Shown: positions 36,101 through 48,112, numbered from the stretch's first letter. The stretch: 64,000 nt of DNA from Mercenaria mercenaria (GCF_021730395.1 NC_069369.1:64693501-64757500); one strand, 5' to 3'. A program made the numbers and translations. The notes: a model not told the origin generated them from the sequence alone.

Positions 36101-39100
36101 AAAAACTAGGTCAGTAGGTCTAAAAATAGAAAAACCTTGTGACCTCTTTAGAGGCCATATATTTCACAAGATCTTCATGAAAATTGGTCAGAACGTTCAT
36201 GTTGATGATATCTAGGTCAAGTTTGAAACCGGGCCACGTGCCATCAAAACCTAGGTCATAGGTCAAATAATAGAAAAACCTTGTGACCTCTCTAAAGGCC
36301 ACATTTTTCATGGGACCTGCATGAAAGTTCATCTTGATGATATCTAGGTCAAGTTCGAAACTGGGTCACGTGCGGTCAAAAACTAGGTCAGTAGGTCAAA
36401 TAATAGAAAAACCTTGTGACCTCTCTAGAGGCCATATTTTTCAAGGGATCTGTATGAAAGTTGGTCTGAATGTTCATCTTGATGATATCTAGGTCAGGTT
36501 CGAAACAGGGTCATATGCGGTCAAAAACTAGGTCAGTAGGTCTAAAAATAGAAAAACCTTGTGACCTCTCGAGAGACCATACTTGTGAATGGATCTCCAT
36601 AAAAATTGGTCAGAATGTTAACTAGAATGTCTCTAGAGGCCATATTTTTCATGGGATCTGTATGAAAGTTGGTCTGAATGTTCATCTTGATGATATCTAG
36701 GTCAAGTTCGAAACAGGGTCATATGTGGTCAAAAACTAGGTCAGTAGGTCTAAAAATAGAAAAACCTTGTGACCTCTCTAGAGGCCATATATTTCATGAG
36801 ATCTTCATGAAAATTAGTCAGAATGTTCACCTTGATGATATCTAGGTCAAGTTCGAAACTGGGTCATGTGCCTTCAAAAACTAGGTCAGTAGGTCAAATA
36901 ATAGAAAAACCTTGTGACCTCTCTAGAGGCCATATTTTTCATGGGATCTGTATGAAAGTTGGTCAGAATGTTCATCTTGATGATATCTAGGTCAGTTTCG
37001 AAAGTGGGTCACGTGCCTTCAAAAACTAGGTCAGTAGATCAAATAAAAGAAAAACCTTGTGACCTCTCTAAAGGCCATATTTTTCATGGGATCTGTATGA
37101 AAGTTGGTCTGAATGTTCATCTTGATGATATCTAGGTCAAGTTCGAAACAGGGTCATATGCGGTCAAAAACTAGGTCAGTAGGTCTAAAAATAGAAAAAC
37201 CTTGTGACCTCTCTAGAGGCCATACTTGTGAATGGATCTCCATAAAAATTGGTCAGAATGTTAACCTTGATGATATCTAGGTCAAGTTTGAAACTGGGTC
37301 ATGTGCCTTAAAAAACTAGGTCAGTAGGTCAAATAATAAAAAAACCTTGTGACCTCTCCAGAGGCCATACTTTTCATGGGATCTGTATGAAAGTTGGTCT
37401 GAATGTTCATCTTGATGATATCTAGGTCAAGTTTGAAACTGGGTCAACTGAGGTCAAAAACTAGGTCAGTAGGTCTAAAATTATTAAAAATTTTTGACCT
37501 CTCTAGAGGCCATATTTTTCAATGGATCTTCATGAAAATTGATCTGAATGTTCACCTTGATGATATCTAGGTCGGTTTCGAAACTGGGTCACGTGCGGTC
37601 AAAAACTAGGCCAGTAGGTATAAAAATAGAAAAACCTTGTGACCTCTCTAGAGGCCATATTTTTCATGAGATCTTCATGAAAATTAGTGAGAATGTTCAC
37701 CTTGATGATATCTAGGTAAAATTCAAAACAGGGTCACGTACCTTCGAAAACTAGGTCAATAGGTCAAATAATAGAAAAACCTTGTGACCTTTCTAGAGAC
37801 CATATTTTTCAATGGATCTTCTTGAAAATTGGTCAGAATTTTTATCTTGATAATATCTAGGTCAAGTTCAAAACTGGGTCACATGAGCTCAAAAACTAGG
37901 TCACTATGTCAAATAATAGAAAAAACAACGTCATACTCAAAACTGGGTCATGTGGGAAGAGGTGAGCGATTCAGGACCATCATGGTCCTCTTGTTTTCAA
38001 TAATATGAACACAACACAAATGCTTAAAAACACAAATAAATCTGTTGCTATCCTACTGCAGAAGAGCAGTTACCTGAAAGATACCCACCAGGGTTCGCAC
38101 AGACTTGAAAACTCCTTGAATTTCAAGCTGCTAGATGAAAAGTGCTTGAATTTGCAAAAACATCCTTAAAACTCCTTGAATTCGTTTCTTGCCTTGAAAA
38201 CTGCTTGAAAAGTGCTTGATTTTATGATAAAAGTCCTTGAATTTCCTTCTTCAGAAATTTAGGTCAGCTTAATAAAAATAGATCGTAAAAGACACTTTGT
38301 TTTATGTCTACATAACCTATGTGTATCGTACGATATGGGTTTTAAACAGACTGGGACTAGAAAAATTACGACGTGTAAAAATTACGGACACCATTTCCGT
38401 TACCGATATTGAAGAAAATGTCGTGTATTTTCAACAAAAAGTGGCTTGTATCCTATCCATGGCTGGTCGAGCACGAAAACAAATGGAAAGCCATGTGCAA
38501 ATATTGTAACAAAGTTATTGACATTAGTTCAATGGGTGAATCGGCGCTGAAATCGCACGTCAAGTCTGAGAAGCACAAGAAAAATGTACCTGATCGAGAG
38601 TCTTATTGTGTTTACTATTCCACCTTTGCCCCCAGCAGCTAGAGGCACCTAAAACTTGATCTTATATGACATGATAAGTCACTGTTGATGTAAGAAGTGT
38701 TGATCAATTGTTTGCCAGTCATTTTGTGTGTGATAAAATGTTGATCAATTGCAAATTGGAACTTTTTAGAAAAACTTAAATCATGTGATAGTCATTTTGG
38801 ATATAAGAAGTGTTCACCAGTTGTATGCCAGTCATTTCGTGTGTAATAAGTGCTTGTTCAATTTTTTGCTTATCCTTGAAAACGTAATAAAAGTCCTTGA
38901 AAACTCCTTGAAAACCCCTTGAATTTTTTGTCAGTCTGGCTGTATGAACCCTGACCCACACATACAATATTTCTTATTTAAACATTGTCATTAGCTTATA
39001 TGACAAGACTTCATAAAAAGTTATTTACGGATCCGTAATCGAGTTTATAGAATTTTTTTCTTAGACAAGCAACTTCTGGCAGGTTTAACCTTACAGTCCT

Positions 39101-42100
39101 AAAATGTTTTAATACCTTTATGGTTGTATTTCAGTTTGATGCAGATGCATGAGTTTGTGGGCAAGTGCAATGAGTATCTCCGTCATTTCTACTCCCTCCT
39201 CAAGTGGGATCATACGTTGATCTCTGTGAAGTATGTATCTTGAATTGCCTTTAGTTAACCTACCAAGTTCTGCCAAATTGATTACCAGTACTTCATTGCT
39301 CTCTGTAAGCAACACTTGGCTGCATGATTCAGACCCCGCCTGCTTAGCTCAATAGGGAGAGCGCAGATCTATTGATCGCGGGGTCACGAGTTCGATCCCC
39401 AGATGGGGTGTATGTTCTCCATGGTGATTTGATAAAGACATTGTGTCTGACATCATAAGTCCTCCACCTCTGATTCATGTGGAGAAGTTGGCAGATACTT
39501 GCGGAGAACCAGTTTGTACTGGTACAGAATCCAGGAACACCAGTTAGGTTAACTGCCTGAAGTTACATAGCTGAAATACTGTTGAAAAACAAACAAACTG
39601 CGTGAATCAGATATGTAAGCTGAATGACATTAGGCATTGTGTTGTCAAATTATGATCATGTAGAACATTCACCATTAGAACTGGTGACTTTGGAGTTTGA
39701 CGTCTTCAAAACAAGCGATTATGTATAATCTTCTTATTTCTTACAACTGTTGTATTTTTAGAAAAGTCTTACATATAGTTTCCATTAGAAAATTGATGTA
39801 AACATTTGCAACCCTGTGTAGCCATGACATATTTTATGAAATTTCATACTGTATACATAGAGCTGCTGAACTCTCATGATACTTGTTGATTTGATTTTCA
39901 GATTTCATTTTGAGTTGTGTTTTTTGTTACTTTGTTTGGTTGTGTTTCCTACACGGTGGACAGCAGTCCTGTTAACCAACTGGTTCTTTCTAGGAACAGA
40001 GGATGTTTGTCTAGGTTTGTTCTCAAGTGGTTTTTATTTTTGGTAATTCTTTGCATTATTTTATTGAGCAAAATGACTTTTTAACAAGTTGGCCTCTTTG
40101 TAAGAACACACATTTACAGTATAATTGTTGGTAACAGCATCTCTTAGGAACAAGTACTTCCCAACATGTCTCTTAGCGAAATCCCCTTGCTAAAGTGACC
40201 ACCTCAGTCCGGCAAACAAACAATGTTCACTTTGGTGTTAGCTCAGCAGAGATTGAAGTATTCCATAATCACAAACCAAAACAAAAATGTGTACACCCTT
40301 TCCCCATAGTATTGTTTTGTTTGGGAGTCTTGCTGCCTGATTATGTTTATTGCATTTACAACAGAAAAAGCTGTTATTCCTGAGTTGAGCAGTCAGATAA
40401 ACATGTTCATGTAAATGAAAATGATCTTTCACGTGTTCATGTTAATCATTGACAAAATGGTCTTTACCAAATGTAAGGAAGTAATCATGGTCATATTCCT
40501 ACAGTGACATGTTGCTTATTTTACAGGTTTTAGGGATCGTTTTTACCTGTTTATAGAGTATATCCAAGGAAAACGAAGTTTATCTTCTGTATTTGAGGAA
40601 CCAGTGGGAAGGCTAAGTAACAGAATATACAAGGTACGTTCTAAAATGGACCTTTCTAAAATACATGTTTTTCAGTGAATTACTGAAATATTAGATTGAA
40701 TTATATCTGATATTTTCACAGTGAAAAATATCGGATACATTTTACTGGTAAGGATATACATATTTTGAAAATCATAAAATGATTGAGGATTCTGATAAAA
40801 ACAATATGGGTGCCTCTGTGACTGAGTGGTTTAAATCATTAAACTTAGAATTGCTTGCCCCACTCTGCTGTTGGTTCGAAACCTCATTTCGGCTTTAGAT
40901 CCTTTTCTGTGAGAAAACCATCCAGGTCACTTGTGGAAGATCCAGGGTTCTGCCCTGATGCCTACAAGAAAAGCCGGAAAGTTATCATTTTGCCTATAAT
41001 TATGTGGGTTTGACATTAAAAACCCAACAAATTTATCAAAAATATACAATAACGGCAAAGATATAAAAATTATTACTGCAGAGTCAAAAAGCATTCCCTA
41101 CACCATAGTCATCACTATGAAAGCTAGCTCAATAGCAAGGAAGTATAAGTGCACCCTTATACTCTACCCTACTACAAAAACACAATGTTTATAAAGGAGT
41201 ACTTACCCAATACCCTTTTGAATTGATTAACAAATTCATCACTATTTAACAGGAATCAGTAAATGGTACAGCAGCTGTAGAGACAGACAGTGAGGAAACC
41301 TCTCCTCTTACAGACTCAGATAAATTAGATGTAAGTACCAAAGTCAGTTGAAATAATACTTATTGTGTCCATGAAAAACTGTTACTTGACCAAACCAGGA
41401 ATGATTAGGTGAGTCATACAGTGGTTAAGACTTTTTTTCTTGCTTACCTGGCAGAAAAAGTGTAGAATTGTCTGATCAAATGTCAGGGATAAATATATTT
41501 TTGTATTTACTTATGGAAAGAAACGTCTAAAATAGCGCAAGTTTGTAAGGATCTTACTTGTCTGCCTGTGAATGAGAGCTGTTTTCCAACTTTGGACAGC
41601 TTGTTAAGAAACAATGCTCACACTTTGTTCTGATTCCATGCTGTCCCTTGTGTATTGAAAACCCTGCCTTACACAGACATGTAAGATCCTTATAAAGTTG
41701 TCAAAGCAACAGTGGTTTGATTACTTATTATGAAGGCTGCTGTCACTGTTAACTGTTTATGATAGCTCTCTGTCCTTTAAAATGCTGTTGATGAATATAG
41801 TGTCAAGTAAAGATAGACTTTTCTTGTTTTATGCATGTATTGTTGAGATATTTTCACTATAAAGTAAAAACATCTAGAATGTTGACTTTTTGAGGTCTGC
41901 TTCTCTGAGTTAGATGTCACATGCATAACTGAACACTTGTTAAATAGCAATATTGTGTCTGTGGTTCTCAACATGATTAAGCCTGTATCTGAGTTGTTTA
42001 TCATATGATATGCCTTAATGTAACTTCCTCCCACCTCAGTGGCTTTGAAACCTCACTATTCAGCTGGTTCTACCCAGGTGCCTGCTAGTGGCTGAAATAA

Positions 42101-45100
42101 TGCCTGGACATCCACTTGGGTCTTCACTGTCAGAAGCTGGAAATCTGCCATATGACACGTACTTCTGACATTAAACCCAACAAAAGACATAAAAAAACTT
42201 TCTGTATGCAGTGTAATGTGCCAGTAACTTGTTATTGTGAATGCTTTCGGTTACTGGCAAAGGTTACATTGTTTTATTACTAATATGTTACTATGGATAG
42301 TGAAGTATATAATAATTTTCTTTAACTCAGAAGTAAATCATTCAATTTTTGTCATTGGGCATATATTGTATGAGCCGCCCCATGAGAAAACCAACATAGT
42401 GGTTTTGCGACCAGCATGGATCCAGACCAGCCTGCGCAACCGCACAGTCTGGTCAGGATCCATGCTGTTCGCTTTCAAAGTCTATTGCAATTAGAGAAAC
42501 TGTTAGCGGACAGCATGGATCCTGACCAGACTGCGCCGATGCACAGGCTGGTCTGGATCCATGCTGGTCTCAAAGCCACTATGTTGGTTTTCTCATGGCG
42601 CGGCTCATATAGTATAACCAGTATTACTATATTTTTCAGACAGGTCAGGATGAGACCGGGGATGAAGAAGGTGGGGGAGATCAGGTTGTGTCAGGTGATA
42701 AACCGGGGATGGTGGCGAGACTCATGGAACTTAAACGGCGTAGGAAAATTATCTCAAATGGTATGTACGTCTTACATTTGTGAAATTTTGTAAATTACAC
42801 TTAATAGCAGTTGTCCTAGTAGATTTTTAATACAGTTATGTCTAAGAGCATATGGATTTGGAAATGATATATATTTACTACATTACAACATGGGTTGTCT
42901 GAAGTTGCAATGAACTGAATGCTCTAGCTGGAATTATCGGAACAGAAAATATGAGGACAACAGCTAGGGGCCATATGTATTGCTAGAGCTGGTGCTTGAA
43001 CCATTATCACTCAAGCTAGCTGTATTTTAAGGAATGATATGAATATAAACACTATTGTAATAAAGCTGTCAAACATTTGCATTGACAAGTACATATTTTG
43101 CCAAAATTCATTAGAATTGCAAGTTTATAAAATTATTATTACCTCCCTTTGTCTATCTTGGTTGCGCAACCAAGATAGACTTGAAAATAAATTAATTCGG
43201 AAGCTACACTTGCCTTTTGTTTCAGGTTGTTGAAATACATGTATTTCAATATTTATCAAATGCAAATGTAAAACTAGAAAATCAAAAGGAACAATCATTT
43301 CGAATAGGAATCTAACTCTATGTAATGGGTCATTTTCTTCCTTAAATAAATCTCTATCAGAATATATGAAAACTGAAATACGTCAGAAAATGTTGCTCGA
43401 ATGTGATTGACCACCTTCAAATGGCAAATTGAGAAAGAAAAAAAACTCGAAATGTTTAAAATCACATGAGAGATGATTCCTACAATAACAATTCTCATTT
43501 AGTACATTTTTACTTTCAGAATGTTGTTTTGAATGCAAGACATCATTTTCTTCTATTTTGAAAAGAAGGGTAAGTCATTATATAACTTTGATGTTTCTTT
43601 GACTAGTTCAAGGAGATATCAGTGCTGGAATATGATACATTTAACATCTTGATTTGTATTCAACACATCTTTGCCATAGAAAATGTGCTTTTAACATTTT
43701 TATGTTGTATACAGGCCAGAGCAGAATTTTATATTTGCTCCATGCAAACATATATTATACATTTTCAACAAGTTATCACAAATTTATAGCATATGAAAAG
43801 TTCCTTTTAACCTTTAACATGCTGGCGGCAATTGTATCTGCCTTTGTGACCAGTGCAGACCAAGATCAGCCTGCACATCTGTGCAGGCTGATCATGGTCT
43901 GCACTGTTCGCTATTCAGTCAGTAATTTTTTAGTGAACACCCCTTCGAATAACAAATGGTATTGGCCAAATTGAATGAAAGACCAGTCCATTTTAGAAAT
44001 TTAGCAGGCTAAGGGTTAAAAGCATGATTCCATGTGCCAAAATTTTAATATATTAAACTCTCTTATTTCAACACAAATTTCACTTGAAAATAGCCTTGTC
44101 TGACCAAATCTTACTTATTGGTTCCCTCAGAAATATGGCATATATGTTGGAAACACCTTGGCAAGCCATTATCTTTCTTTAAAGTCCGCAGAATGCATCA
44201 TTTCAGATTTTTCGTTTTATTTTTAGATGGTAATTTTCGCAGCCAGTACTGAGATTTTTGAAATGGCAAATTTGTTGACATTCTTTATAAGAAAAAATTG
44301 ATAACCACATCCAGTGATACTGTTATTCAGTTTTGCGAGAGACTCCTTTTCATGGGTTTTGTGACATTGAATACCAAGGAACAAATGAAATTGCCATTTA
44401 TTTAATCTTCAGAAGTTGAAATCTTTAAATTCATATCCCAACTTAATACTAAAGTAGCCATTTTGATAAAAAAACACAAAGTCTCATGTCCAAGAAATGG
44501 AATAATTTCTCAGTTGAAAGAAATTGATTTCAGCTTCATTTTGTGACTATGTTGAACTTATTGTGGAAAAGAACAACAATAACAAGATTTTTATCAAAAT
44601 ATTACATATTAAAGTGTTGTTGATTTTCTATGTGCAATGATTTTGTAACTGATAATTTTTGCAGCTTAAAAGACAGAAGTTTGTAACATTCAGTTACACT
44701 ATTTTTTGTATATTTCAGCACACGTGTTGTCACTGTGGTAACAATTTCTGTTCAAAATGTTGTAATCAAAAGGTTCCAAAGTCTCTGTTTGGTGCAACAG
44801 GTATGTCATTGTTTCTAGCTACAGATTCTGTATTCATGAATGATAACTCTTGTTTTACTAGCACTACAGTTATAAGAACTGGTGAATTACAATATGGTTC
44901 TTTCATTTTCCCTTCGAGAATTATTGGAACTTACATGAATAATTATATCAAATATTTACAGCTGTTTTGCCTACAAAGAACTGAATCATTTATTTGAATT
45001 AATAGCTTTTGTTTGACAAATCATTGCAAAGCTTTGCAATTTTAAGTGTTCTTGCTTCTGTATTATACTAGAAATATGCTCTCATTTAAAGTGGCATTAT

Positions 45101-46129
45101 ATGCATCTTACTGCGCAATCATAGTGTTTTTTTTGGTAAATGTTTTATAAAAGCAATTTTCGGGTTGCTTTGCATTTAAATGTGTTAAATTAACGATAAT
45201 GCCACATAAGTATTTAAGTTGATGCTTTAGAAATAAAGAAATCGGACTAATAAAATAATAGTTTTCTTCAATCTTCTACGCAGTGATCTGCCTTACCTAT
45301 AGGTAGAGATTTCTAAAGTTGAAGGGAAGCAACTCCCGTGTGCAGTTAAGACTGCCCCAGGCAAAATAAGAAAAGTCATAGTTGGAAAGTTATTTCGTAC
45401 TGGTAACAGGAAGAGTTTGGTATATTAGGTTAAAAGCTATAATTTCCTCCACCCTTCTTACACACACATCTATTTCAGCTGGATCTTTACTTGAAAAATG
45501 CATATAATTCCACTTCTAAATTAATAATACTGCAGTGTAGTACAGCTTTCAAATGTCCACTTAGCTCAATAGCAAATTGATAGATCGCAGGGTCGTGTGT
45601 TCAATTCTTGGGCAAGGAATATATTCTATGGACAGTTTGATAAAAATCAATGAATCTGAAATCAGTTGTCCTACACCTCTTGTTCATGTAGAGAAGTAGA
45701 CATTTACTTGCAAAGAATAGGTAAGTTCTTGTGCAGAATCTAGGAACACTCATTAGGTTAACTGCCTGCCATTACATAACTGAAATGGTGTTGAAATAGG
45801 CGCTAAACCCAAAAACAAAACACATTCATGTCAAATGAGAAATATGTTTTGAAATTTAGCATACACAGATATATGATGAATTATTCACTATTATAGATCC
45901 ATTATCAGGAAAAGTTGCAGCAATAGGTGTATACATGTAAAAAAGTGAAAAATTACTTTGAAAAATTTACTAGCATGATGCAGCTTGAAATGTATCCTAT
46001 GCTTATACTATATTAGGCACTACTTTATTGATTGCAGCACCATCAGCACAGACTGAGACAGTGTTGGTATGTGTAGTGTGCCATAAACTTCTTCAGGATG
46101 AACAAGCTGGTAAAGAGAAATCCTCCTAG
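33146..46129 (+). CDS. ZFYVE27: Protrudin (FYVE-domain ER membrane protein)
   Basis: Eleven coding exons: 33146-33300, 33866-33936, 35455-35632, 39135-39230, 39902-40014, 40527-40633, 41253-41330, 42640-42760, 43520-43569, 44719-44800 and 46038-46129. All have AG/GT borders and a consistent frame, giving 380 residues (human about 411). Hydrophobic segments lie at residues about 57-75 and 77-96, and a hairpin-like one at about 170-200. An acidic stretch (about 250-285) and a basic Arg/Lys stretch precede the C-terminal zinc finger (about 307-373). That finger has KVPKSLFGATAPSAQTET and four Cys pairs and lines up closely with human protrudin. As in protrudin, the classical WxxD and RHHCR signatures of FYVE are altered. 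Known family role: ER shaping, Rab11-linked membrane traffic and neurite growth. The start is the ATG next to the acceptor cagcag; the 5' UTR must be in an upstream exon. I do not see the FFAT core of the human protein. Confidence 0.93.
33375..33445 (+). mobile_element. Possible tRNA-like SINE head relic
   Basis: 'gtgtggctcagtggtaagac' resembles a tRNA A-box region within ZFYVE27 intron 1. No clear B-box or body follows. Confidence 0.25.
34448..35373. mobile_element. hAT-like MITE with TAATGC-rich ends, 926 bp
   Basis: The ends CAGGGTTGT and (inverse) CAGGATTGT are flanked by a perfect 8-bp duplication, TTTCACAC (34440-34447 and 35374-35381). Both ends are packed with TAATGC/GCATTA repeats. 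The middle (about 34625-35210) is unrelated AT-rich sequence. It fills most of ZFYVE27 intron 2. Non-coding. Confidence 0.9.
35769..37996 (+). mobile_element. Tandem-core element, AGCTCACC head, ~145-bp units (Helentron-like)
   Basis: The head AGCTCACCTGTCACAAAGTG folds as in the 24.36-kb copy but with a different inner stem (GTCAC/GTGAC), followed by a GTCC/GTGC run. About fourteen units of about 145 bp follow, with 'cttgtgacctctctagaggc'. The end holds 'ggtgagcgatt', the hairpin GGACCA-TCA-TGGTCC and CTCTTGTTTT. Located in ZFYVE27 intron 3. Confidence 0.75.
38089..38953 (+). mobile_element. Non-autonomous element with CTTGAAA repeats and a BED-finger relic
   Basis: The ends CAGGGTTCGCACAGAC and (inverse) CAGGGTTCATACAGCC are bordered by ACCCAC on both sides (6 bp; the 8-bp hAT size does not match). 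Both ends carry direct repeats of CTTGAAAACTCCTTGAATT. Inside, 38409-38642 encodes a fragment with C-x2-C and H-x5-H spacing (MCKYC ... HVKSEKH), like the BED finger at the N-terminus of hAT transposases, ended by a stop. Located in ZFYVE27 intron 3. Confidence 0.65.
39336..39600 (+). mobile_element. tRNA-derived SINE, 'acttgcggagaac' family
   Basis: A-box 'gcttagctcaatagggagag', B-box 'cgagttcgatcccc', then a body with 'gtcctccacctctgattcat', 'ggtttgtactggtacagaat'-like sequence and an A-rich tail. Related copies lie at 45.56 and 47.84 kb. Located in ZFYVE27 intron 4. Confidence 0.8.
40808..41036 (+). mobile_element. tRNA-derived SINE, diverged
   Basis: The head 'ctctgtgactgagtggttta' (A-box) and 'ttggttcgaaacc' (B-box) are followed by a body ending 'gacattaaaaacccaacaaa'. 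The body looks related to the TTTAACGTCGCAC family. Located in ZFYVE27 intron 6. Confidence 0.6.
42048..42192 (+). mobile_element. 3' part of a SINE (TTTAACGTCGCAC family)
   Basis: It matches the body of the complete copy at 59.2-59.5 kb from 'ggttctacccaggtgcc' through 'gctggaaatctgccatatga' to the tail 'ttaaacccaacaaa'. The tRNA head is missing. Confidence 0.65.
42372..42606. mobile_element. Foldback MITE, GAGCCG family, 235-bp form
   Basis: Both hairpin cores are present. The flanks are GTAT and ATAT (or TA on both sides if the element is read as TGAGCC...GGCTCA). It lies 33 bp upstream of ZFYVE27 exon 8, so it sits next to the splice acceptor region. Confidence 0.88.
43811..44015 (+). 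mobile_element. piggyBac-like MITE (TTAA target)
   Basis: Same ends, TTAA flanks and hairpin core as the copy at 31.6 kb. Located in ZFYVE27 intron 9. Confidence 0.7.
45557..45826 (+). mobile_element. tRNA-derived SINE, 'acttgcggagaac' family, diverged
   Basis: Alignable by eye to 39.34 and 47.84 kb over its length, with a decayed B-box (tgtgttcaattcttgg) and the tail 'ggcgctaaacccaaaaacaa'. Located in ZFYVE27 intron 10. Confidence 0.65.
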
Positions 46130-46403
46130 ATGTAGCCAGTTTGGCAGATGCCTTCTAGTGGCAAAAATATTCCTCCTAGATGTCATGGTAGCCAGTTTGA
46201 CTGATGCCTTCTAGTGGCAAAAATATTCTCTGAGTTACCATGGTCAGCAGTGTGGCAGGTATTTTCTAGTGGTAAAAATATTCTCCTACTTGCCATGGTG
46301 ACCAAGCTGATGGTAAAAAATCTTCTTATGATAGAGATGTTCTCCTAGTTACCATGGTAACCAGTGTGAAAGATATCTTCTGGTGGCAGAAATATTCCCA
46401 TCC
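46117..46403 (+). repeat. Minisatellite of ~60-bp units starting at the ZFYVE27 stop codon
   Basis: About five diverged units share 'ttctcctagttaccatggta', 'ccagtgtg.cagatgc' and 'cttctagtggcaaaaatatt'. The first unit's 'tcctcctag' supplies the last two Ser codons and the stop of ZFYVE27. Confidence 0.7.
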
Positions 46404-46440
46404 AGTGACACAAAGCATACTAAGTGTCTTGATGTTGCAG

Positions 46441-47252
46441 ATGTATAGAAATTTATCAACGGTTTGAAGTCAGCAGGGTATGGGTTATAGAAAAATTGAT
46501 TACAGATGTACATAGTAGAATGTACTGAATGTTTTGTAAACAAATTATGAATTTCGGTCTGTTATGTCAATAGAGACCATCAACATGGCAAATGTATTTG
46601 TTGTAAGATATAATTGTAAAAGATTATATACCAATTTGAGTTGTCTTTTAGGTAGATTTTGTAAGATTTTTGGCAAATATGGAACATAAAATTAAAAAAC
46701 TGCTTTACAATCAAAAAGTCATTGAAAAGATGCTGCTGTATGTAAGATAAGACAGTTGTCACGGAATTTCAGATATCAGTGTTATGTTTTCTATTATTCT
46801 AAAATTTTCAGCAAAATATAGGATGTGTAATGGCTGCTAACTGGTTTATGTATAGAAATTTATCAACGGTTTGAAGTCAGCAGGGTATGGGTTATAGAAA
46901 AATTGATTACAGATGTATATAGTAGAATGTACTGAATGTTTTGTAAACAAATTATGAATTTCGGTCTGTTATGTCAATAGAGACTATCAACATGGCAAAT
47001 GTATTTGTTGTAAGATATAATTGTAAAAGATTATATACCAATTTGAGTTGTCTTTTAGGTAGATTTTGTAAGATTTTTGGCAAATATGGAACATAAAATT
47101 AAAAAACTGCTTTACAATCAAAAAGTCATTGAAAAGATGCTGCTGTATGTAAGATAAGACGTTGTCACGGAATTTCAGATATCAGTGTTAAGTTTTCTAT
47201 TATTCTAAAAAATTCAGCAAAATATAGGGTGTATAATGGCTGCTAACTGGTT
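46441..47252. repeat. Recent tandem duplication, 407-bp offset
   Basis: The sequence from 'atgtatagaaatttatcaac' at 46441 recurs from 46848 with only a handful of differences over about 400 bp. It lies in the presumed 3' UTR or flank of ZFYVE27 and has no coding content. Confidence 0.92.
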
Positions 47253-47837
47253 TCAATGATGAAGACAGGATTATATATTAACATGAAACAGAAAAATTGA
47301 ATATGATTTTGGTTTATCTTTTTTTCTTTTTTTTTTCATTATTTCTTATGAATATGAGCCGAAGGAAGATTTTTTACCTGTACATGATACTAAATCATGT
47401 CATTGAAGAAATAGTAATACAGTATAAATATAAAAGAAATTAATGTACCTATTAAATCAGATCTTAAGGGCAGATTAAAGTGATTTTGTGCCCAAATTTC
47501 ATATTTATACAGAGCATCTGTGTTGACGAAAAACATGTTTGTGCATATAAAAAATATTGTATGTAAGATAAAAAAAAAGTACACACTTAATAAATCTATT
47601 ACTAGCCTTAGTATGGTACTACCAGTAAAAAACTGGCAGATTTTTAACATTTATTTGTTATTGCATGACATTATAAATGTCTACATACACAGATAGTTTT
47701 TATTTTTAGCCAAGTTACCTACTTTTGTTGAGAATTTTCTACATTTTAAAGATAATATCTAATGATATTTTTTGTGTGTGTGTGTAGGTGTTCATGGTAT
47801 ATCTTTAAGTTACATAGAAACCTCTATATTCTTACCA

Positions 47838-48112
47838 CCCGTTTAGCTCAGTAGGTAGAGCGTTGGTCTATGGATCACGGGTCGTGAGTTCGATCCTCGG
47901 GCTGGGCGTATGTTCTCCGTGACTATTTGATAAACAACATTGTGTCTGAAATCATTAGTCCTCCACCTCTGATTCATGTGGGGAAGTTGCCAGTTACTTG
48001 CGGAGAACAGGTTTGTACTGGTACAGAATCCAGGAACACTGATTAGGTTAACTGCCCGCCGTTACATGACTGAAATACTGTTGAAAAACGGCGTTAAACC
48101 CAAAACAAACAA
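47838..48112 (+). mobile_element. tRNA-derived SINE, best-preserved copy of its family
   Basis: A-box 'tttagctcagtaggtagagc', B-box 'gtgagttcgatcctcgg', then the family body and the tail 'ggcgttaaacccaaaacaaa'. The tRNA-like head lacks a matching 3' acceptor strand, so it is not a tRNA gene. Confidence 0.85.

Noticed and set aside
47838-47912. tRNA gene
   Set aside because: A- and B-boxes are good, but there is no matching acceptor stem, and the sequence continues into a body shared with two other SINE copies.
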